Source: Laccaria trichodermophora
Taxonomy: Eukaryota > Basidiomycota > Agaricomycetes > Agaricales > Hydnangiaceae
DNA: 64,000 nt
NCBI GenBank assembly: GCA_018417955.1
Contig: JACTVC010000003.1
Coordinates: 992,001 to 1,056,000, forward strand
Direction: 5' to 3'
Shown: positions 60,168-64,000 of the stretch, in pieces
How the letters are laid out: every line of letters begins with the position of its first letter
Position numbering within the stretch: position 1 is the stretch's first letter
Position numbers and translations under genes: made by a program
The notes under the pieces: generated by a model
The model's input: the letters and a program-made list of their open reading frames with translations, nothing else
What the model was told of the DNA's origin: nothing
Database searches by the model: none

Positions 60168-61840
60168 TTACCCTTCGCTCTCTTCCTCCTCCTCTACCTC
60201 TGCATCTTCCTCTTCTTCGACTTCCTCCTCTCCGTCGACCTCCTCTCCTTCATCTTCCCATCCTGATCCAAACCCGCCTTCCTCGTCGCTCTCGTCACCG
60301 CCCTCAGCTTCCGCGTCATCTTCCCTCTTCCGTTTCCCATTCACCTGACCATCTACACCTCCTGATACCTCACCATCGCCCACAGTCACACATGTCAGGC
60401 GAGTGCCCTTGGAGTCATACTCAGCAACTGGTGCAATCTCAACCACTTTATCAGCACAACTTGGAACTTGAGCCAAGTCATATATGTGAATTTTGCCATC
60501 CGAGGATACCGTGCAAACAATCGTCGTCGATGTTCGGCCTGACGACGGGGGAAGGGCGATGTCTAGCGTTTGAAGGGCTTTCACGCTTCCGAGAGATTAA
60601 GTAGGTACGTTCGAGTTGCTGGGACGGAGACCTACCGATTTGTATGTCCAAACATCTCTGCAATAATTTTGGGGGGATTGTCTTTTGATATTTCGTAAAC
60701 TGTTAGTTTTTTGTCCTCGGCCCCTGCCAGGAGGACCTCGCCGTCGCCGTTTATTCGTTTGCAAAACTTAAGGTCGTGTAGTCTGGAGGGGTGTTTGATT
60801 GTGTATAAGAGATCCATATCCTAAATTAATTTCTTCAGATGGGTTTGTGCAAGTGCAAACTGTCAACATACCGTAGAGTAGATGTCAATCGTTGAGCCTG
60901 ACTGAACGGCAAACAATGAACCGTCAACCGACCACCGAACAATCTCTCCCTCTGAGTGAAAAAAAAAAGATGCTGAGATGGGGTACTTTCGGGGCATCAA
61001 ATAACGCAGCTCACCCTTCCCAAGTTTGGTACTCGCACAACCTTTACCGCGCATAAGGTCCCACATCCGCAAAGCTCGGTCTTTTCCAACACTCAGAGCA
61101 ACTTTACCTGAAGGGTGCACGGCCACAGAATTAACGCGCCCTTTGTGTCCCTTCAGCGTACGCAAAACAGCCCAATCTCTAGCTCGGAATAGGCATAATG
61201 TTCCATCCTCAGACGCGGACAGAAGATGGGATCTTGAAGGAAAAGAAAGGTGTGTTATGGAACCTGAAAAAATCGGTGAGCGAAGTTTCTTCCAAAGGAA
61301 AAAAGAAAATAGACCTTCGTGATGCATCAGCCCCCCAATTTCTTTCCTCCGTCTCAAATCCCAAACTTTTACAATCTCGTCTGCACTCCCTGACGCGAGC
61401 CATTTCCCTCCTTGTGGCGACGCAGCCACGGCCTTGATACAAGACACATGTGCGGGGAATATAAAGATGGGTTTCAGGTGGAATTCCAATTTCGATTCGT
61501 CGTCCTCGCTGGTGGTGACTCTGCCATCCAACCCGTAGAGAAGTTTCTCGTATGAGCCAGCAATAACTTTGAAGGTGGAGGGTAATGGATATTCCTCCTC
61601 TTCGGGAACATGGTTTTTCTTCGGTTTCGGTTTCGGTTTCGACGCAGCAGAGGTGTCAATTTCTTTCCCTTTGCCTTTGTCTTTTATTGAGATGGACTCC
61701 TTGGGCAACGACTGGTTGTAGGCAGTTGTTTTGTGCGTGCGAGATGAGTCCTTTACAGTGTGCTTTGGAACCTTTGACGTGGTGTCGATTTTCGCCTTCT
61801 TGATAACCCTTTCCGTTAGTTTTGAATCGCGTTTTGCCAT
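60168..61840 (-). CDS. MAK11: WD40 ribosome-assembly protein MAK11 (PAK1IP1)
   Basis: ATG 61840 (MAKRDSKLTERVIKKAKIDT) gives a basic N-terminus. WD repeats follow: FKVIAGSYEKLLYGLDG, HVSCIKAVAASPQGGKWLAS and ADEIVKVWDLRRRKEIGGL, GSITHLSFPSRSHLLSASED, LKGHKGRVNSVAVHPSGKVA and KDRALRMWDLMRGKG, then VRWSVDGSLFAVQSG. A last repeat (DGKIHIYDLAQV) precedes a long Glu-rich tail ending at 60168. MAK11/PAK1IP1 acts in 60S subunit assembly in the nucleolus, near the 5S RNP. Four to five exons are intact. It is convergent with the GPATCH1-like gene, with only 46 bp between stop codons. Confidence 0.85.
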
Positions 61841-62086
61841 TTGGTGAAGTCGTCTGAGCAAACTGATAGTAAAAAACTCGAGACTGTTATGGCTTGTGTG
61901 GTCGCGTAACGCATTCGAAACCCTACCACTGCCAGATGTGCACCAGGCCCTCGAGGGCAACTTAGGATCCTAACTTGCTCTTGACTTAAGATGTGAGTAA
62001 TAATCGACCTTCGTTATGATTTCTAAAGCATGATACATGAGTGCTTCAAATACCAAGTGTTTACAGTCCCTGTCTACAAAGCAACC

Positions 62087-63524
62087 ATGCGCAAGCCTGT
62101 TACATCGCTCAGTATTCCTCCTATTGAACGACTCCCAGTTGAAATCCTCGCAGAGATATTCATTCTTTGTATTTATCAGAGCGACTATCCACCATCAATT
62201 TGCAGATCGACGGAACCCCCAATATCTTTATGCCGTGTCTGCAAAAGCTGGCAAAAGATCGCTAGCGATTTACCCAGGTTGTGGACCGCAGCTTCCGTCT
62301 GCACAGAGGGTATCGATATGGAGGGGCGGAAAGAGTTGCCCCAGTTGCTGAATAGGTGGTTTTCCCGCTCGAACCAGCTCCCATTGGCTTTCAAATTCAC
62401 TTCTGAAGATCACCATGCTTATAACGTGATGAAAATGTTCACCGCCTGTGTTGCTCCATTTGCCTCTCGATTTTGCCACCTTGACGTCGGTTTAAATAAC
62501 TTCGTCTGTTCGATCCCCGTGGACCTTCAATTATCCGCATCACAATCAACACAAATGCAGCTTACTCATCCTGACAGATCGTGGTCTACCCTTCAATTTC
62601 TTCAATTAGAGTCTGCCATTATTCGGGGCAATATCGAGGTCCACAGTGACTTGGAAGCCCCTCTTCCCTTTTGCTCCTCGCCTTCAGCGACTGCGCATGG
62701 ACAACCTTTCATTCATAGGAGCGACCCCTCTGCAGCTCGTTCTTCCGTGGAGTTAATTGACCCATCTCATCCTCATCAACATTCTCGAATCCCATTTGTG
62801 GCTGCAGCTATTTCCAATGTGCCCAGCACTTCAGCATGGTTTATTTGATGTCTACGAGGACTTCACACCAACTCCATCAACCGCTGTACATGCGACATTC
62901 TATGATTTCATTGATCTGACATTTGCGTTTAGCGACCCAATAGATCCTAGCATCCTCAGTCATTTCGACTTCCCAGCTCTGAAGAGTCTGAGGCTTCAAA
63001 ACGACAGCTTCATCAGTTCCGATGGAGGTGATGATATGTTCTGGACAGCCGCCACACGCAGGCGACTTTGTCAACAAGTTGCTCCACTTGAGAGGCTTTC
63101 TCTTGGTGGAAGTTGGCCTTATGTTTGTATCTTTGAAGCTGCCGCACACATTGTTGAGCTGGATCTTGACCTTGTCGAGATATTTGAAGTGATTCACTCA
63201 TCGCTGCTGCACCTTTCATATGGATATTCGCTTCTACCGAACCTCAGAGTTCTGTCCATGAATATCAATGGTGATTCGGAGTTATACACAGATGTGCTTG
63301 CCGACATCATCAAATCAAGATGTGCCGAACGTGGAATCAAGAAGCTCACATTATATCCATCTGAAGCTCAAGAAAATGTGAAAAGGTTAACTGGGAAGCT
63401 TCAGCCACTCGTTAATGACGGATTTATTATGGAGGTTTGCGATACAACACCTAATCACTGGTATGGACGGCTCGATCCGACTGTGACTGCATGGTGTGAA
63501 AGTATTATTGATCTTTGGGGATGA
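62087..63524 (+). pseudogene. F-box protein gene with an in-frame TAA
   Basis: MRKPVTSLSIPPIERLPVEI from ATG 62087 (the frame is open from 62030) gives a clear F-box: LPVEILAEIFILC and SLCRVCKSWQKIASDLPRLW. Leu-rich strands follow. A 49-bp intron (62639-62687) or a frameshift near 62670 changes frame. The new frame then meets TAA at 62754-62756 within LVLPWS...LTHLILIN, where the remembered family pattern has Gln (CAA). The rest stays open to the stop at 63522. A single C-to-T change would explain the break. Alternatively the stop is an assembly error. If the stop is real, the product would lack the substrate-binding half. Confidence 0.6.
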
Positions 63525-63559
63525 AGGGGAGGTAGTTGTGGAACATTTGGCTTCTTCCC

Positions 63560-64000
63560 ACCGCAGAGGGCGAGCGAATCAACGGTGACTTCATCGCTGT
63601 GACCAGCACCCGCAGACCCTCTGTCACTCGTCTCACCCGTCGCCCATCCATAGGCCATGGCCGTGCCCCGTCCGGCTCCTTCATCAACCTCATCGACACG
63701 TCCAGCCCAGCATCCACCAAAGCTTTTGATCTCACCCAACTAGGCTACACATCCATCTACGTCTACGTCTACCTCCCCAAAACAGCCACCACACCCTCCC
63801 CCTACCTCCTTCCTCGCGCTCCTCCCCCAGTCCCATCCGCACAGAAATCTGCCAACATCCCCAGTCACAGCCACCTTAAAAGCCTCCTACGCACACATCC
63901 CCATCCCACCCATCCCAGCCGAAAACCAAAAACCAAAACAGACAATGAAACGCTTCTGCTCCCTCTCCATCCTCCGCCCCCGCTCCAATTCCACCTCTGC
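63560..64000 (+). CDS. partial gene of unknown function at the right edge
   Basis: After a pyrimidine-rich possible acceptor (CTTCTTCCCACCGCAG), the plus strand stays open and reads GDFIAVTSTRRPSVTRLTRR, PSIGHGRAPSGSFI, and KAFDLTQLGYTSIYVYVYLP. It becomes Pro/Ser-rich, and near 63943 another frame reads MKRFCSLSILRPRSNSTS. The Arg-Arg-Pro-Ser repeats look like kinase target sites. The start is not visible and the gene continues beyond the window. I do not recognise the family. Confidence 0.4.

Overview
The window is nuclear DNA of a mushroom-forming basidiomycete (Agaricomycetes type). The evidence is that nearly every gene is broken by introns of about 45-75 bp with GT...AG ends. It also has repeated F-box and Crinkler-like families, a chromo-integrase gypsy retrotransposon, a Helitron with a PIF1-type helicase, and a double-DH Rho exchange factor of the kind I remember from these fungi. 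Gene models were spliced by hand from sequence and remembered family patterns. No search was run.

Region 1 (1-7.4 kb) is decayed repeat DNA. It holds the 3' part of a Ty3/gypsy element: integrase with chromodomain, a zinc-knuckle ORF and a 3' LTR, and all six in-frame stops are TGA. Next come a broken Spt5-like NGN/KOW gene, an inverted repeat, a worn Q/Y/G-rich gene end, and a 582-bp hAT-like MITE with an exact 8-bp target duplication.

Region 2 (7.4-24.2 kb) is the most unusual part. Two copies of a divergent gene pair are present, 7480-9132 and 22495-24178. In each, a leftward gene encodes an F-box-like N-terminus plus a nucleotidyltransferase-like fold with a changed metal motif (DLN). 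It faces, across only 79 or 129 bp, a rightward gene for a small protein of about 160-180 residues that I cannot name. Two more copies of the small gene (9216-9870 and 11500-12081) flank an F-box gene. Between the pairs lies a Helitron (coding part 12973-21272). Its Rep-helicase is split by what looks like one frameshift, while two accessory genes remain open and overlap at a TAATG stop/start.

Region 3 (24.5-27.2 kb) is a Crinkler-like gene with a P-loop NTPase domain.

Region 4 (27.6-64 kb) is ordinary core genome. In order: an ADIP/Msd1-type coiled-coil protein; a phenol-hydroxylase-type FAD monooxygenase; a small unknown; DNA polymerase delta subunit 4; a ubiquitin-like WLM metalloprotease; a nitronate monooxygenase; a coiled-coil protein; a RING protein; a HIRIP3-like histone chaperone; a DEP-DH-DH-PH-CNH RhoGEF; a tRNA m3C methyltransferase; an amino acid permease; a GPATCH1-like splicing factor; MAK11; a broken F-box gene; and the start of an unknown gene at the right edge. 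Most are housekeeping genes with short intergenic gaps.

The window thus joins a young, repeat-rich accessory block to a stable block. The best candidate for an undescribed system is the duplicated NTase-like/partner gene pair and its solo partner copies. The second is the overlapping accessory gene pair of the Helitron.
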